Shown here: positions 49,043-62,617 of the stretch, piece by piece
How positions within the stretch are numbered: the stretch's first letter is position 1
Layout of the letters: each line of letters starts with the position of its first letter
NCBI GenBank assembly: GCA_016165875.1
Contig: JABBOT010000010.1
Coordinates: forward strand, 15,587,357-15,651,356
Direction: 5' to 3'
Length of the DNA: 64,000 bases
DNA from: Acanthopleura granulata
Taxonomy: Eukaryota > Mollusca > Polyplacophora > Chitonida > Chitonidae
Position numbers and translations under genes: made by a program
Notes under the pieces: model-generated
What the model was told of the DNA's origin: nothing
The model's input: only the letters and a program-made list of their open reading frames with translations
Databases searched by the model: none

Positions 49043-50581
49043 CCTATGTGCACAAATACGACCCCTACTTACCAGCGGATAAAATGTTTGCGATAAAACG
49101 CTTGTAGATAATAATCGCGGTTTCGCTGAAATATACACAAATCCCAATTTTGACAGAATTTCAAAATCACGTGCAGGATTAGTGAACATATTTCCTTGTT
49201 CTCATTTACACATCCACGCCATGTAAGAAGCCCTCTAATAACATGTGAGTTAAGGGTAGCTGGCGAATTTGTGTTAAAACAGAGATAGCCTGGTCAGCAG
49301 TCAGTGCCTCGACCACTTACAACAGATATTTAGTATATGGAAAAAGCGGGCCATGTGCTTTTATACGTCACATACTGGTATTTCTAAGAAACTGATTCGG
49401 AATTTGACTCAGAAATATACACGCATAATAATCACATCATAGTGACATTTTAACGTTTTTGTCCAGTAAGTGGCTTGGCGAGGAAGTTATATCAGAAGTT
49501 CTTATTCACTTATATACCTTGTCAGTAGCTAAATGCCTTCTAAAGAACTTACATAGAACCAACTCTTAATACCGCTTTTGCTTAATTCCATGTGTATGTA
49601 GGAAGACAAAAATAAATGAGATTTTTCCTGGTCTGCAGTGACGTAGAAAGTATCACGTCATATAGCTATAATCCTCGTGCTGTGCGTCAAACTTTGAGGT
49701 ACCGAAGATATTGTGAAACCGTATTTGAAGAAGGCCAATGGGGCGTGGTTTTTGTCTCTATTTAAGACAGAGAATTTCTTGAGTTTTCCCAGCAATTAAA
49801 CTCGTAGTTTGCCGATCATGCTCGTCCATATAGCAATGACCGTTGCCTTTCTTTAAACAGCTTGAATTCTGCTTCTCGGAGTGTTTCGATCTTCGTTGCG
49901 GAAATTGAGCCTCTCGGAGTGTCAACAGAGCTCAATGACGGGTAGTCAGTTATAGTGCGGCCGAGGGGATTTGTAACATTGTGGTATTGTTGTGTCGGTG
50001 TCGTGCATGGAGGATCTGTTGCCGGCCCTTGTCACTACAGGAGGAGTATCGAGCATTTCATGTGACCACCATTAACATGCTAATATCAACACGTGTTGAA
50101 CGTTGACCAAAGCTGGGATCATCCATTTAATCCGGCTGAGGGGAATTCAACAATACATCAGTCCCTCTAAGCCCCTGTTCCACTCAGAATTATAAACGAG
50201 AAAAAGTTGTTGATCTCTTTTCCTTTAAATTCGAGTATAAGTCTGTGAAACAATTCTTAAAACCAATTTACTACACATTCAAACTTGTATAGGCAAAGCA
50301 TGGATCTCGGAGTGAGGAGAGTTTTCTTTTTAGTAATTTAAGCGAAGGCATTTTTTAAATAATAAACAAATGAACGGATGAAAACTTTACATCTCGAGTA
50401 CCTAGGAATTATATTGAATTATTTATACTGAATTATTTAGCAAAAGGATATACAATGAGGGGTAGTCGGTTATGATATTGAGCTACACCGATACGAGAAT
50501 ACTTAGTAAAGTAATCATTAATGACCATTAAAGTGCGGTTCCTAAATATGAAATATCCAACTTCCAGTATAGAGATTTATG

Positions 50582-50769
50582 TTAATGGTAAAAAGGAAAC
50601 AAAGTAGAGGGAAATGTGTCATTTTGAAACCCAGTATCAATAGTTCGTGGATTTTCTATTTTCAAAAGTGGAGGCGCATTATACGACGGGTACGGTGTAT
50701 AACCACAGTAAGTATATATACTTGTTGATTCAGTGTAAAGTTTCTTAAAACCGGATATAAAAGAAAAAA
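50582..50769 (-). CDS. Candidate terminal exon, unassigned
   Basis: A long pyrimidine tract ending TTTTAAG precedes a frame of about 53 codons with YTPYPSYNAPPLLKIENP and a natural stop. Only phase 0 reads through, which does not match the Six4/5 donor unless another exon lies between. No family recognised. Confidence 0.18.
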
Positions 50770-52365
50770 GATAAGGTTTGCTAGATATATAACACATATG
50801 CTAATAAGTTACGAGAAGAGTCATTCATGACTTCACGTTTTAAATTAAAATAGCATATATACTTGCAGTTAGTTGGTTATTCAAAATAATTTATGTTATG
50901 TTAACACATTCATATACATGTAGGTTTTTGTCGGATAGTGGCTATTTTATACCTGATATTTTCAGAATAAAATGTTCAGTTTAACCACCCGCGAACAAAG
51001 CCAGTATATTTATGTGCGTGCATTATTACGCTGATTAGCCAGAAGAATTTCTGTCGAAATACATCGAAACTTTCCTCTGAACAAACGTGTGTGATTATGT
51101 ATATGTACATAATATTCAGTTGCAGAACTGCCAGAATTTGGGTGCATAACTTCATGAAAGATGGGGGAAATTAGCCAGTATACATTATGGATTCCACATA
51201 GAGGCGTCTGCGATGTGAAAAACCCATCGTTCCGATACATTTGCACCCAGAATAGATACCGTGCTATGTTCGTGTATCGTTGTCATAGGAGACATAAACC
51301 TGTGGCATTTGGAACTGGAAGCGAATGTCCTGGATAATATGAGATAGATGAAATGTCAGACAGAATCAGTTTTCCAGGATACTGCGGCTCTGGTTAGATA
51401 AGACTGTGACGTGTACACGTAGCCTTGTCAGATAGGGACACCCAGATGTTCACCTTGTCATTCCACTCTGAGTATTTGCCAAAACTTCGCCCATTCATCC
51501 CTGTATAACTAATGTACACACAATATTCTCTTCCGTTGTGCCAGCCACAAAACAGTAGAGCTGAAACACATTTCGATCTGACACTAAGATCCTACACCTT
51601 CATCTTGTATTTTCGTCCGATATACGCACGATAGTTTTAAAAAAACATTTTATTTTTCACTTCAAAATAAGTATTAAAATATCGGAATCTTTTTCTATGG
51701 CATTAATCTTAGACTGCAGCCAAATTCTGCGAAGTAAGAGCCAACTCATATATTGAAAAGCTGAATATATACTGCAAGATCCTGTTGATCGATGTATCAG
51801 ACAGGTGTGTTTGGGAAATCTTATGGCTTTTGATCTATGTCTCAGAAGCCCTGGGGATATTTTTATATGTCTGACTATATAGGTGTCTTAGTCTATGAAT
51901 AAAAAACAAGTCCTATAAAAACATGTGAAGTTGCACTAACATTTTGCTGATCAAGTAATGTCACTAGTACTTTTTATCTTCGAACGGAATGTGATTGTGA
52001 AACGATGTTACATTTTAAAATAGGTTTATTTTTAATGAAAGAGAATTAAATTGTGTTCAAATTCGTGGAGAGGCAAGTATAAGTAACAACGCACGAATAA
52101 AGAGCACGCGGATAAACAAATTGTAGAAAATTTACTCTCATTAACGTGTCCTTTTAACCATTTAAAAAAAATTCCATTCAAATTAGCAAACACCATATAT
52201 AATACTTAATAAGTTCATCGTTAAATACCTACTTGATACCTTTTCACAAAGAATTAATGCTAATGGCATCTAGGTACGACTAGATGTTGTTTGTTTTACG
52301 ATATAAGTTATTATAAGATTTATAAGATTACTTGTGCAGTATTTTTCCAAGTTTATAATATTGAA

Positions 52366-52490
52366 TATTACTTAAGTTCGTCTGTATGATTGTCTACCAT
52401 AATCCATATTACGTAAGTTCGTCTGTACGATTGTCTTCAACAATCCAGACTACTTAAGTTCGTCTGTACGATTGTCTACCATAAGCCATA
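52366..52490. repeat. 41-bp tandem array, three copies
   Basis: TTAAGTTCGTCTGTACGATT recurs at 41-base spacing (the AAG word at 52374, 52415 and 52456). Non-coding. Confidence 0.92.
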
Positions 52491-54735
52491 TATTCTCTGA
52501 AGTTCATTCAGTTCACCCCATATTGCAATCTCTACTTAAGCAAAAAATTATGATTCATTTTCACTCCATTAGATATAATCTAGCTATATATGTTGACTAA
52601 AAACCTTTTTAATTAAGGCCTTGACGCCAAACACGCAACAATCTCAGGAACTGATAGGTATATAGTTCAGAAGAAAGCAGGCGAATACTTCCACAGAGAC
52701 TGTTTTATCTGAATGTTTCGGTCGCGATAAAGTGTGCAAGAAGCCCCTTCAGCTTGAACAGTTTCAGATACAACACGGAGTTGTATTGCCACGGATTTAC
52801 CAGGTACACACCCAGTAATTAATTACAATACAATCAGCGAACCCAGGTGGAAAATAATCGGCTGGTAGGAGGAAAAAAGAGCTATCATTGAATTATCTTG
52901 AGAAACAAGCCGCTCGTAAAAATCCAGCTCTTCTCACTGCTAACATGCTTTTCGGCAATGGACTGCAGAATACGGACTCGATTCATTGCAGCAGACAACA
53001 TGTTTTATTCCAAGGACAAAAGGGATTTCCGAACCAGTGGGTTTTTACCGTTCTCCTCGGCCAGGAGTACTGGCCGTTAAAAGGCGTACAGTCTCCCGAG
53101 GCCGTTAGAGCTGATCTAATAACGGCCTAATCGTGAGTCGGCTACTGTAAGCGATTTGAAGACATACGTTCCCTGAGTCGCTAGTCCACAGATTTCTAGA
53201 AATACAGACGCACAAACAGTAAGGCCAAGAAAAAAAATCACTGCCATATACTTAGAAAATGACAAAATGAGCCCCATTAAACTTTAATGAAATCAATAAT
53301 AGACTAGTAAATATAACATAATGGCCCGCTAAGCCTCGTAGAATGACATCAAATATACAATGGGCTTCCTGAGAGAGGATTAACACCGGCCAAGGGAACC
53401 TTCTTGAGCTACTGTTACAAATGAGAAAATAACCAGAAACTCGTCTTAGAAACTAACGTCCTAAGAACTTCAAAGAAGAGCTATAGTATATCCCTACGTT
53501 TTCCATAATTATTCAGTGGGCTTGCAGCCCTCAGGGATTTCAACAGAAAATCGCTCTGGTTGTCTGTGTACAGATCATACCGATCCTATTAGCTCATTTT
53601 ACAACGGTTTAAAAAGTCCAGCTTATCGTAAATAATGTGATGGCTATAGTTTGAGTCGTTAAGCAAATAATCCGGGAACATTAAATTAATTACGCCGCAT
53701 TAAAATCGTTTAAAGCTATAGCAATGTGCTGACATCACCTCACAAATGTCGAAAACTTAGTTGTATTTATTCCTGACAAGCTAAAAGAATGGCTAAAAGA
53801 AAGATCGAGGACGAAGATAAAATAATCTGGAAAGTTTCGTTGCCGCGTAAGCCGTCATTTTTCAATAATCGCAATGTATCTGAACACTTTTCATGAGAAA
53901 TTGTCTGTTTGTAATGTTGTTAAAAAATTGTTCTTTCCACAGGTTATTGTATTGCCAAAGCTAATCTATCATTTTTATTCGCCATAACTGAGTAGAAGTT
54001 TGATGCGAATTATATATATTTACATCCATTCATCAGAACCCCAACTGTTGCACGACTAAGGCATACACTTCAGACACACCCTCTCAGTGCTGGAAAATTG
54101 TATCAGTTTGTGTAGAAATTTCTTCACATGAAGTTAAACGGTAACATTTGAATAGCAGTTGTAAGATGTGTTTTATAATCAACCACTAAAGAAACACGCC
54201 CGGGTTTCCGCTCGGGTTCAGCTTATACATAGATAAATAGGAAACAATGGTGGATTGTGTTGACTATGTGAGGTGGACAGCGCCGGGATACAGACCACGG
54301 ATTAAAGGGCCATACACCACAGAATAACGGGATTTTCAGCTCGTGTTATTTCGCTACTTTATGTCGTTTGATGGAGAGAAACTAGTTGAATTCAGCTAAA
54401 TCATACATACAAAAATTGCGCTTCAAACCGCGAATGTGCCCAGAATTTAAGTGTGGCGGCATCAGGGAACATAACTTTGATGGAATGTGCTCGTTTAGCA
54501 AACAAACTAGTTTTCTTATAGATCTTCTAGACTAGCGAGGGCACAGCGAAGGGCCAACAGGGCTCTACGACCGATTGTCGTGGGTAAAATGAAAGACGTG
54601 CCAGATAGAGAAAGACGACAGAGGGGTTTGATTAAAAGCAAACAGTGAAAGTTTGGCTACTGTATCGGGGCGGGGCAGAATAACGCTGTATAGGTTTCAC
54701 ACCAGCACTACATCTAGTATTTGCTGCAATTTACA

Positions 54736-54741
54736 ACTTAC
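54736..54741 (-). other. Splice donor of the Six4/5 exon
   Basis: GTAAGT on the minus strand, a perfect consensus, directly after codon 255. The in-frame TAA six bases further confirms that the exon must end here. Confidence 0.9.
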
Positions 54742-55508
54742 GCTCGAGTAGGATTGGGCAAATGCGGAGTCCGGTCCCTCTGGCGACGGTTCTTAAACCA
54801 GTTGCTCACTTGAGTCAGGGTCAGTCCGGTTTTCTTAGCCAAGTTCCGCTTCTCGTCGGGGGTAGGGTATCGGTTGTGCTTATAACTGTCTTTGAGCACT
54901 TGTCTGGATTTCTCTTTAAAACAATACACAGTCTCTTCGCCGTCCCAAATCGTCTTAGGGAGAGGGTATTTCCTCCGCAGCCTGTATTTGTCTACAGCCC
55001 CTAAAGGTCTTCCCCGTAACTTTTGTGCCTCCATGTAATGGGCCTTGTACCAAATCTGCTGCAAAAACGTGTGGTTAGAGTTATCAAAACTGTGGCTCTC
55101 TAGGATAGCGTACAGCTCCCTGAAGGCACCCCGGTGAAAAGCAACAGTTGCCCTTGCCTTCAGCACGGCCTCGCTCCCCCGGAGCAGCTCGCTCGGGGGT
55201 AGGGACCAGAGAAATTTGGCCAGCCTGTCTATATCACCCTTCTGTTGTAGAGCCTCGCAAACGCACGCAACTTGTTCAGGAGAAAAAGTTAAGTTTTTTC
55301 CGGAGAGAAGTTGAGAGGACCCACAAGAGTCAGTTTTGTGGAGATCATTAGATTCCACGCTGCTTTGAGAGAGTTCCTGTAAAGTTGCCCTTGTGGGTGG
55401 TGAGGATGGTGAAGGGCTGGGTATACACCCGCTCACACCCTGCCGTAAACCCGACTCCTCTAAGTTTCTCATTGCTGACTCCATATTCACACTCTGCATG
55501 ATTTTCAT
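54742..55508 (-). CDS. SIX4: Six4/5-class SIX homeobox transcription factor, first coding exon
   Basis: A nuclear DNA-binding developmental regulator that works with Eya-type co-factors (family knowledge). 255 full codons plus two bases. An N-terminal Ser/Pro-rich region (1-73) precedes a complete SIX domain (about 74-186, from [15 protein letters not shown] to KYPLP). A complete homeodomain follows (about 187-246, [14 protein letters not shown] to [14 protein letters not shown]). Homeodomain words [18 protein letters not shown] and EETVYCFKE are of the Six4/5 class, not Six1/2 or Six3/6. The start is the first in-frame ATG (55508); a second Met follows at codon 4. The exon ends at an excellent donor, CGAGC|GTAAGT, just after the homeodomain. 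The frame stops at once in the intron, so the transactivation tail is in later exon(s). No Six1/2 or Six3/6 neighbour is in the window. Confidence 0.95.
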
Positions 55509-55542
55509 CACGCCGTGGACTTTTGTCAGGTTGAATGGGGTC

Positions 55543-55548
55543 TATATA
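55543..55548 (-). promoter_or_regulatory. TATA-like box of the Six4/5 gene
   Basis: TATATA within CTTATATAGACC on the minus strand, about 35 bases upstream of the ATG. Used as a TATA box it would give a very short leader, which might favour the second Met. The same bases read TATATAAG on the plus strand, so direction is not certain. Confidence 0.45.
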
Positions 55549-55596
55549 AGAGCTCTCAGTTTATACTTCACAACAATGTGGCCGAGGTGCTTTCCC

Positions 55597-55621
55597 ATTG
55601 GCTGGCCGCTCGGATAATTGG
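55597..55621 (-). promoter_or_regulatory. Two CCAAT boxes upstream of Six4/5
   Basis: CCAAT on the minus strand at 55601-55597 (in CAGCCAATGGG) and at 55621-55617 (in CCGCCAATT), 20 bases apart and 50-75 bases upstream of the TATA-like word. A GC-rich GGCCACGCC word lies a little further up. This is a standard promoter-proximal arrangement. Confidence 0.5.
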
Positions 55622-58600
55622 CGGAGCACGAGGCGTGGCCGCGGACCGCGCACGCGACCACAGTCTCCCACAGAGAGAACACCGAAACTTCATTTAACGT
55701 CCTGCTAGCGTGTGCGATCAGAACGTTGGGCTAATTTCACATGGCTGGCTAAAACGATAGTTTAACTTAAGCACAGCATGAAAGTGCTTCACAACAGTTT
55801 CGAATTCAACTGATTTTAGTCCGCTTTACTGCGCGTTAAAGCAATCATTCTAGGGAATAAGCAGGTTTTTTCGCGCTTTGCTAGATTTCATCGATCATTA
55901 CCTCACGACCGCACTGAATGTGCATTTCAGGAGTCTCTTCCTCAAAGACGTTTTCGAATTCGAATAGAGATAAGATGAAACAGATACCGTAGAGCAGATA
56001 CACACTCTTTAGTCTTCAGTCTGTGGCTAAATGTACCATCAAATATCCCTGCTGTTTTACCTAATCGGGCCAAAGCATTCACACGCACTTCACGAATGTG
56101 TCCCATCTCTAGGAATACATGTGTTGAAAGTTTACTGTCCACGAGATTTTATAACTGAACCAGAACGCAAAAATGCGCCCGATATTCAAGGTTTTCTAAT
56201 TTTTACTGAATATGAAAATTAATTCAGAAACCCAAAACAAACAGTAGCTCTATCTAGGTTTTACAGATGGGACCAGGATATATCAAACGAAAGTTCCTTT
56301 CCTTTGTATATCGCGATAATTACAAATGTATTTTAACGTACTAAAAGCAAAAGCAATCTCATGTCATTAGTCTTATTATGTCACTCTCAAGACCAGTGCA
56401 TGCAGACCTGCCGGATATGTAGACGCTGACACCTTTCACAACCAGCGTCACAACAAGCCGGCCGATATAATTATACAGTGTACGATGATATTCATAAATT
56501 CGCCTTATTTTTAGGGGCCAATGACTTGTTTTTACATGGCATTTTATAACATTTTAAAGTCATTTTAAAATATAAAAGCTGACTTTTTGAAATTAAAATT
56601 GTACAGACACATATACAGACCATGAGAAACCAAGACGACATAATAAATAATGCCTACTGTATGTGTGTGTCGACCAACTCATGTGAGGGTTGGCGTTATA
56701 GCCTCCATGCCTGAATTTAATCTCGTAATCATAAGCAGTTTAGATGAAACTCAGTTTTCAAGCACGCCAATAGTCTGAAAATGTAAAAATAACAAATGAT
56801 TATTTCTCACCAAATATACAAATTGTGATTATGTTTTTTGTGCCGAGCGAAAAGACATTTACGGTTTGGAAATAGAAATATGTAAGAATGTGTCTACCTT
56901 AAAGGTTGTATGGAAATTGTTAATTTTATCATAAACGCATAATCTTAATATGCACTCATCAAAAGGAAGCAATTTGTTCTCAGGCGTCTTAGTTGCTTCA
57001 GTTTTGCGTTCAGGCTTGGGAGTGTTCCTCACAGAGGGCATGCATGACGCATATTGCATTGGAAAATATCCAGCTAGGTATCGCACTGCAATCCGCGATC
57101 TGCTTGCATCCGCTTCCACGCATCGTCCCTAGTGCTCACATGTCACGTTCGGCACATCCTTTATTTGCCTTCTGTAGCTTCTATACTTAACAAGTGCCCT
57201 GTCAACTGCATAAACTGGTGTCATGTGCTTATTGTATTACGAACGTATCCATGACACTTCGCACAGTAACGTGTTTTCGGGGGTGCATACCTAAAGGTAC
57301 ATTGTTAATTTATTTACGTTATTGTTGCTTATCGCTATATACTCAAAACATTTTCACCTATGCCATGGCAGCTAGTTTTATCCGTGGAAGAAACATGACC
57401 GCCCGGGGTAAACCATCGACCTCTGACACGTTACTGGCAAGCTTTCCGACGTAACTGTAGGAAAAATACACACCACTCAAGAGCTCATCATCGAACGTCA
57501 GATTGCGCTAACTGCCATACGATCGCCGCTTCTTGTCACCATGACTCAACGGACAGCGAGAGAATCCACAAATGTCCTGTCCAGTACATTGTTCAATCTT
57601 TAATTGTTTGAATATATTTTGTCAGGTGTGATATTATAACCATAGAGAGAAGTATTTGTCAAATATGGTACCCATGCTTTTCAAGGGAAGACTGTATAGG
57701 TTATAGACCTAGATATGCAGGAAATCACTTCGCATCTTATACCACAAAACCATACCGATGTTCGAAAAACATGACTTTATTTTAAATTACATTCTAAAGT
57801 TTCGTGATCGAGTGATTGGCGCTGATATTGGATTTATTATCTGTTAGACGACTTAACTGACTGTTACAGCTGATTTTCTGTGTCATGCATGTACATTTTG
57901 TGTTCGTGAACAATGAAGATCATAAAACTGACAGATGTACGCTAATGTTATGAAGCACTGATACTGAAATTGAGCAAAATGCCTCGATATAAGTAGGCAA
58001 CAACTCACGAGAGCATATACATATGTGCAAATGTAGAAAACTGTCATACGATTGATGTTATGTAAGTGTTCATGTTCTTTTGCTTTCTGATCTCGAAATG
58101 TCTCAAGCATTAAAAGAAATACAGAGGGTATTTCTTTCGATATGCCATATACCTAGAAATATTTAGCATTTGATTTGCATGGTCATCCTCGACAAATAAT
58201 AAAATATATCCCAATGAATATCACTGCTCCTCAAATATTTACAGCCCACAAGAATATCAAAGCTGGTTTCGAAACAGAGCACACGAATATCACTATTGCT
58301 GGAGATCAGTCCATAGGTATATCACTACTGCTGGATATCAGCCTGTATGACTACTACATTTGGTATACATTCCAAATAAATATCATAACATGCATCAAGC
58401 ATTATGAAACCATGATACGTTTCAGGGCGTGACAATTGTTTTTTTGTTTCAATAATGAAATATTTAGGTTACATGGAATGTTTATATGACTTCATCAAAG
58501 CACACCTAATGAGAGACTACCTGTCGCAGGTGGTATCGTGATGTTGCGATTTGACGTTAACTTGACGATAAAAACAAAGGAAGTGTTCCTAAGATGACCT

Positions 58601-59771
58601 CAAATTCAAGAAAACAGGTTAATATCATACAAAGGAGATACAAAAGGGAAAGAGGTTTGAGATAAACCGGATTCTATCCTACTGCCCACAGAATACATGG
58701 GCCGTACTGCTCTCCTCGGCGGCCACGCCTCTTCTCTGTGGAAGGCGGAGTTCTAACATGTCCTCGGGGAAATAAGTCACCTCAACTCTCGTCTGCAGCA
58801 CTGTCAACAGCTTTAACATATGTTTTCTCTAAACTTGAGCGAATATGCATGTTGGTGATTGAGAATGACAATGGTCTCCCTTTGACTCGTGTATGATGAG
58901 TCCACTGAACGCCATAGTGGAAATCCAGCTCTGCGTGTGTAAGACAGAAAGAACAGACTATATATACACGGTGAAGGAAAGTAACCGTTCACTTCATGAT
59001 TTACCACCAATGGGGTCATAAACTGTCATTTGTTGCATGACTTTTGTGCATAAATTTTTCTTGGGCGGAGGTGAAGATAACTGTTATTTGATTGCAAATT
59101 TACAATAATGATCACAAGGATATACAGCAGGACTCGGAATTTACAAATCAAACCCACATAGCCCTGTAATACATCCAAACTGTTTTGAGAAACAATAAAC
59201 AAAGTAGTAAAGAACTAAACGTTAACTAAACGATCACAAAATATACATTGCCTACAAGATATTGTAACATGAAAGCTATTTATTAAGCTATATCGTCGTA
59301 ATGTCAGTATGTATATCGGCGTATACTGATTATGCCCAAAAAATACTGAATTTCCAAGGAGTTAAGATGTTTTATAGTTCATTAGCTCCAGTAACAAAGT
59401 CACAGGGAACAAATTTATATCACACTGTTTCAAACGCCAGTATAACTGGCAATGAAGTAGCGATATTACTATACTACGTCAAAGTAAAGCATGGAGCCAA
59501 GAGTATATATATGAGCTATTTAAAGCATACGTCAATGAATGCCACACTTCTATGGCCGAGGTAAGGGTTGCAGGTGAAACCACGGCAAATTGTGATGTAC
59601 AGAATAAACCCCCTGAGATGAGGCCGCGACCAATCCAGTAAGAGCAAGTTTTTAACTCATTTGTCTTGCACCAATAGTTTCCGAGCAATATTTGCATCGC
59701 TCTGCCAGCATGATAGGATAGTCTATAGCATGACCTCTTCAAATCCATAGTTCTGTAAAATAAATAAACAA

Positions 59772-59793
59772 ATATATATATATATATATATAG
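59772..59793. repeat. (TA)n microsatellite
   Basis: About eleven TA units. Confidence 0.95.
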
Positions 59794-60419
59794 ATGAAAT
59801 TCTTACCCTCACCTCTGTTAACAAGTGTTGATCTACGTCCTTTTGGCACATACATAAGCAGCTCATAGCTTAGAACTGAATTGTGCACATACAGCTGGCA
59901 TACGTGTAAAACAGCTGGATTGTCGGTAGTTCTAAACAAATGGTTGAATAGCTACATGATGATCTGTTTTAATGCTTGTCAGTTTTCATAGAACTGCATA
60001 TCCTTTTATTCCTTGTACTGCAGTGAATTGAATTTACTTCTATTTTTGTAAATCTTTTGACTTCTTAGCAAAACAAATTCCTTACAGAATTAATGTCTGG
60101 CATGCAACGATTGGATGCCCAAATCGTATCTAAATCGAGATGACCACATGAAATAAGCGAAATAATCACTGAAATGTGATTTTTTTTTCTGCATTTATCT
60201 TATACTGTAGAACGTGTAATTTTTTTTTCTATGTTAATCGCACTGTAACATGTATACTCATAATACTGGGGCTGTGTGTAAGGTTCCTTCAACGAAGTAT
60301 GGTGTCATTATAAAGTCCATTAGTTTAAACCACCTTTCGAATAATAGCATGCTGAAAAACAATTTACATAGGATATATAACCCCTCAAGCTTGATCCCTG
60401 ACACGCGCCTTACCCCAGG

Positions 60420-60560
60420 TATGTAGCCCGTTACTCTGAAGAGCACCACTGTCAGGTGAGAGCACAGCTGAGATGATTAGGGCGCTATAAGACTGTCAGT
60501 GTTGAGAAGGTCTATAAGATGTGGGGTCGGCCCGTCCCCTCAAGACGGCAGGTGGGGTGT
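60420..60560. promoter_or_regulatory. E-box cluster upstream of Six4/5
   Basis: CAGGTG at 60453 and 60549, and CAGCTG at 60465, in a GC-richer island about 5 kb upstream of the Six4/5 ATG. Possible bHLH-driven enhancer; inference. Confidence 0.25.
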
Positions 60561-62302
60561 CATCCTCCCTACGGTCCGCAGACAAATACATTACTCAGTC
60601 ATATCCCCACCCACCCTCACACCTTCCACGATTCGCGTCAATATAACCTGGAGACTGACACAGCCTCACCGACACAAAACTACACCTAATTATACTCTTC
60701 TTCATATTGATTTTTTTCTTGATAACCCTGCCATTTACAAGACAATTGCACTGGCAAGCTGAAATGCGCTAGGCGCATGTTGATTTTCCACATCTGGTAT
60801 ATTCTTATTAGTTGGGTCTATTAGTTATTTTATATATTCATTATTTATGAACAAAATGCTTTTGAACAAACACATTTCTGCAACCTATGGGAAAATGGTA
60901 TTTTCTATAATACATCCATGTACATTTGTTGTGCTCTTAATAATTTCAGTCTAATTATAATTTTAATCTTACAGTTATAAATTTTACTAGGGCGAGTATA
61001 TACACAGTATCATAGTTAGATCTTGATGGGAGCAAGAGAGCTTGTATGCTCAATGATTTACATAGTCTGTATCCGGCAATTACAGGACCAAATAAACAAC
61101 AATATGATACAGATTGTTTTGCTGATATGTCAATTGTCAGTACCAAACTTCAGCCGGTATGAAAATGAAATCAAAATCAAGTTCCTAAAAGGTGTTTTCC
61201 GTTTGTTTTAGTTTTAATAAATATAATAAGCACAACTGGTTTTGTCAAATCTTCATTTATGCCTGACTTGATGTCCCTGCGGTGTTTGGCATCAGAGGTG
61301 TGGCTAATTAGGCGAGAAGTCAGATTTTGGCCTTGGTTAGGATGAGTTAGCTGGGGATATGACGGGTTCGGGGCGATGCTGTGCCTGTCCACTGTGCTCA
61401 CGCCTTACACAATGCCAGGCAGCGGGCGCACGTGGCTGTGAACAGCGCTGATTGTGCCACAGGGCAAATTGATTCCTGTTTATGACCGATGTCCATTTAT
61501 CTCCAGACAGCAGTGTTGTCATCTTGGGGACTTCACTTCATCAATACGCTCTGTTCCACCTGGCTAGGTACACTGTAAAGATGTTGTCTGTCTCTTCTCA
61601 AACGCTTTATAACAGTGCGAAATATGCAAATACGACAGGGCTTCATTCACCGGCTGAATCTGTAAATCTTGAACATAAAGAGATAAGAGAGACATATCAC
61701 TGCATTATTTTAGCTATTGCATTTCTTACGTTGGAATCTAAGTAAGACAAACGTGATTACTAGCTTGCGTGTTATTTTTAAAGTTCTTCGCACACCTTGC
61801 ATGCACAAACATGTAACACTGCAAGATTTTTTACATTTAGAGTCCGTTCATTGCAAACTGTCGCACTTCTGCAAAATTAAAAAACCATCACGTGTGGAAA
61901 ACTCGATAATAAATGGTGAAACAAGGAGGAATTTATCCTTCAAGTTGTCATTGGGTCCACAATCGTCAGTGGCCTCATAAGTCACAGTTAGAAGGAATAG
62001 GAGCAAGAAATGAGTGTGTGGTAATTCAAATCTGAATTGTAAATAGATTATTATTTTATTTCATTTATTTATTCAACATAAGCCATAACATGCATGGAAT
62101 GCCTGACAACACTGGTCATAACTGCGCTGCTGCAGGAGATAAATATGTCCTGAAACTCTGACACACAGTAGTAATAATTGGAGAACAATTCACAGAGGGG
62201 TTATTGTAATGTATTACAAAAACCTGCAGTTTCACTTTACTAATGCAATTAAAAATCCTTCCGTCACTAATGACAAGTGACATATACAAAAAGCCGTCAT
62301 TT

Positions 62303-62440
62303 TATTACAATTTGCCTGGAATCGTCAGCGCAGTTTTTGATCAGGCAATTTATATAAATGTTACACAGTGCCAATCTCTTTTACGCCTTCTACCATGATA
62401 AATTGTGTCTTTAGGAAGGCTGGGTTAATCGGTGTTATTC
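62303..62440 (+). repeat. About 140-bp direct repeat, copy 1
   Basis: Shares ATTACAATTTGYCTGGAATC, GTTTTTGATCAGGCAATTT, TATAAATGTTACACAGTGCC and GGATTAATCGGTGTT-type words with 62618-62757. The middle is more conserved than the ends. Non-coding. Confidence 0.9.
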
Positions 62441-62617
62441 CAATAAGCTGACAATGCTCTTAAACACACTGGCCGGCGTGACCAAACTAGTGCAAATTTA
62501 ATTACCCATTCGACACAAATATCCAATAAATGACACAACATCTTGATTTTTGTCATGGATTATAGCCACAGTTTAATCGTTAATTCACCATTCTGGTGAC
62601 AAGATCCTCACAAGATC

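Larger units (their letters stand above)
44910..54735. other. Largely non-coding stretch downstream of the Six4/5 exon
   Basis: It should contain the intron and 3' exon(s) of the Six4/5 gene, but only low-confidence exon candidates are visible (47876-48041, 50582-50770, 48851-49042). Transcription-factor-site clusters at 45214-45290 and 52800-52860 and a 41-bp array at 52366-52490 are listed separately. Confidence 0.4.

Noticed and set aside
52888..53130. 80-codon plus-strand ORF
   Set aside because: It starts at a non-ATG codon and has no domain; an overlapping ORF in another frame covers much of the same DNA, as expected for chance.
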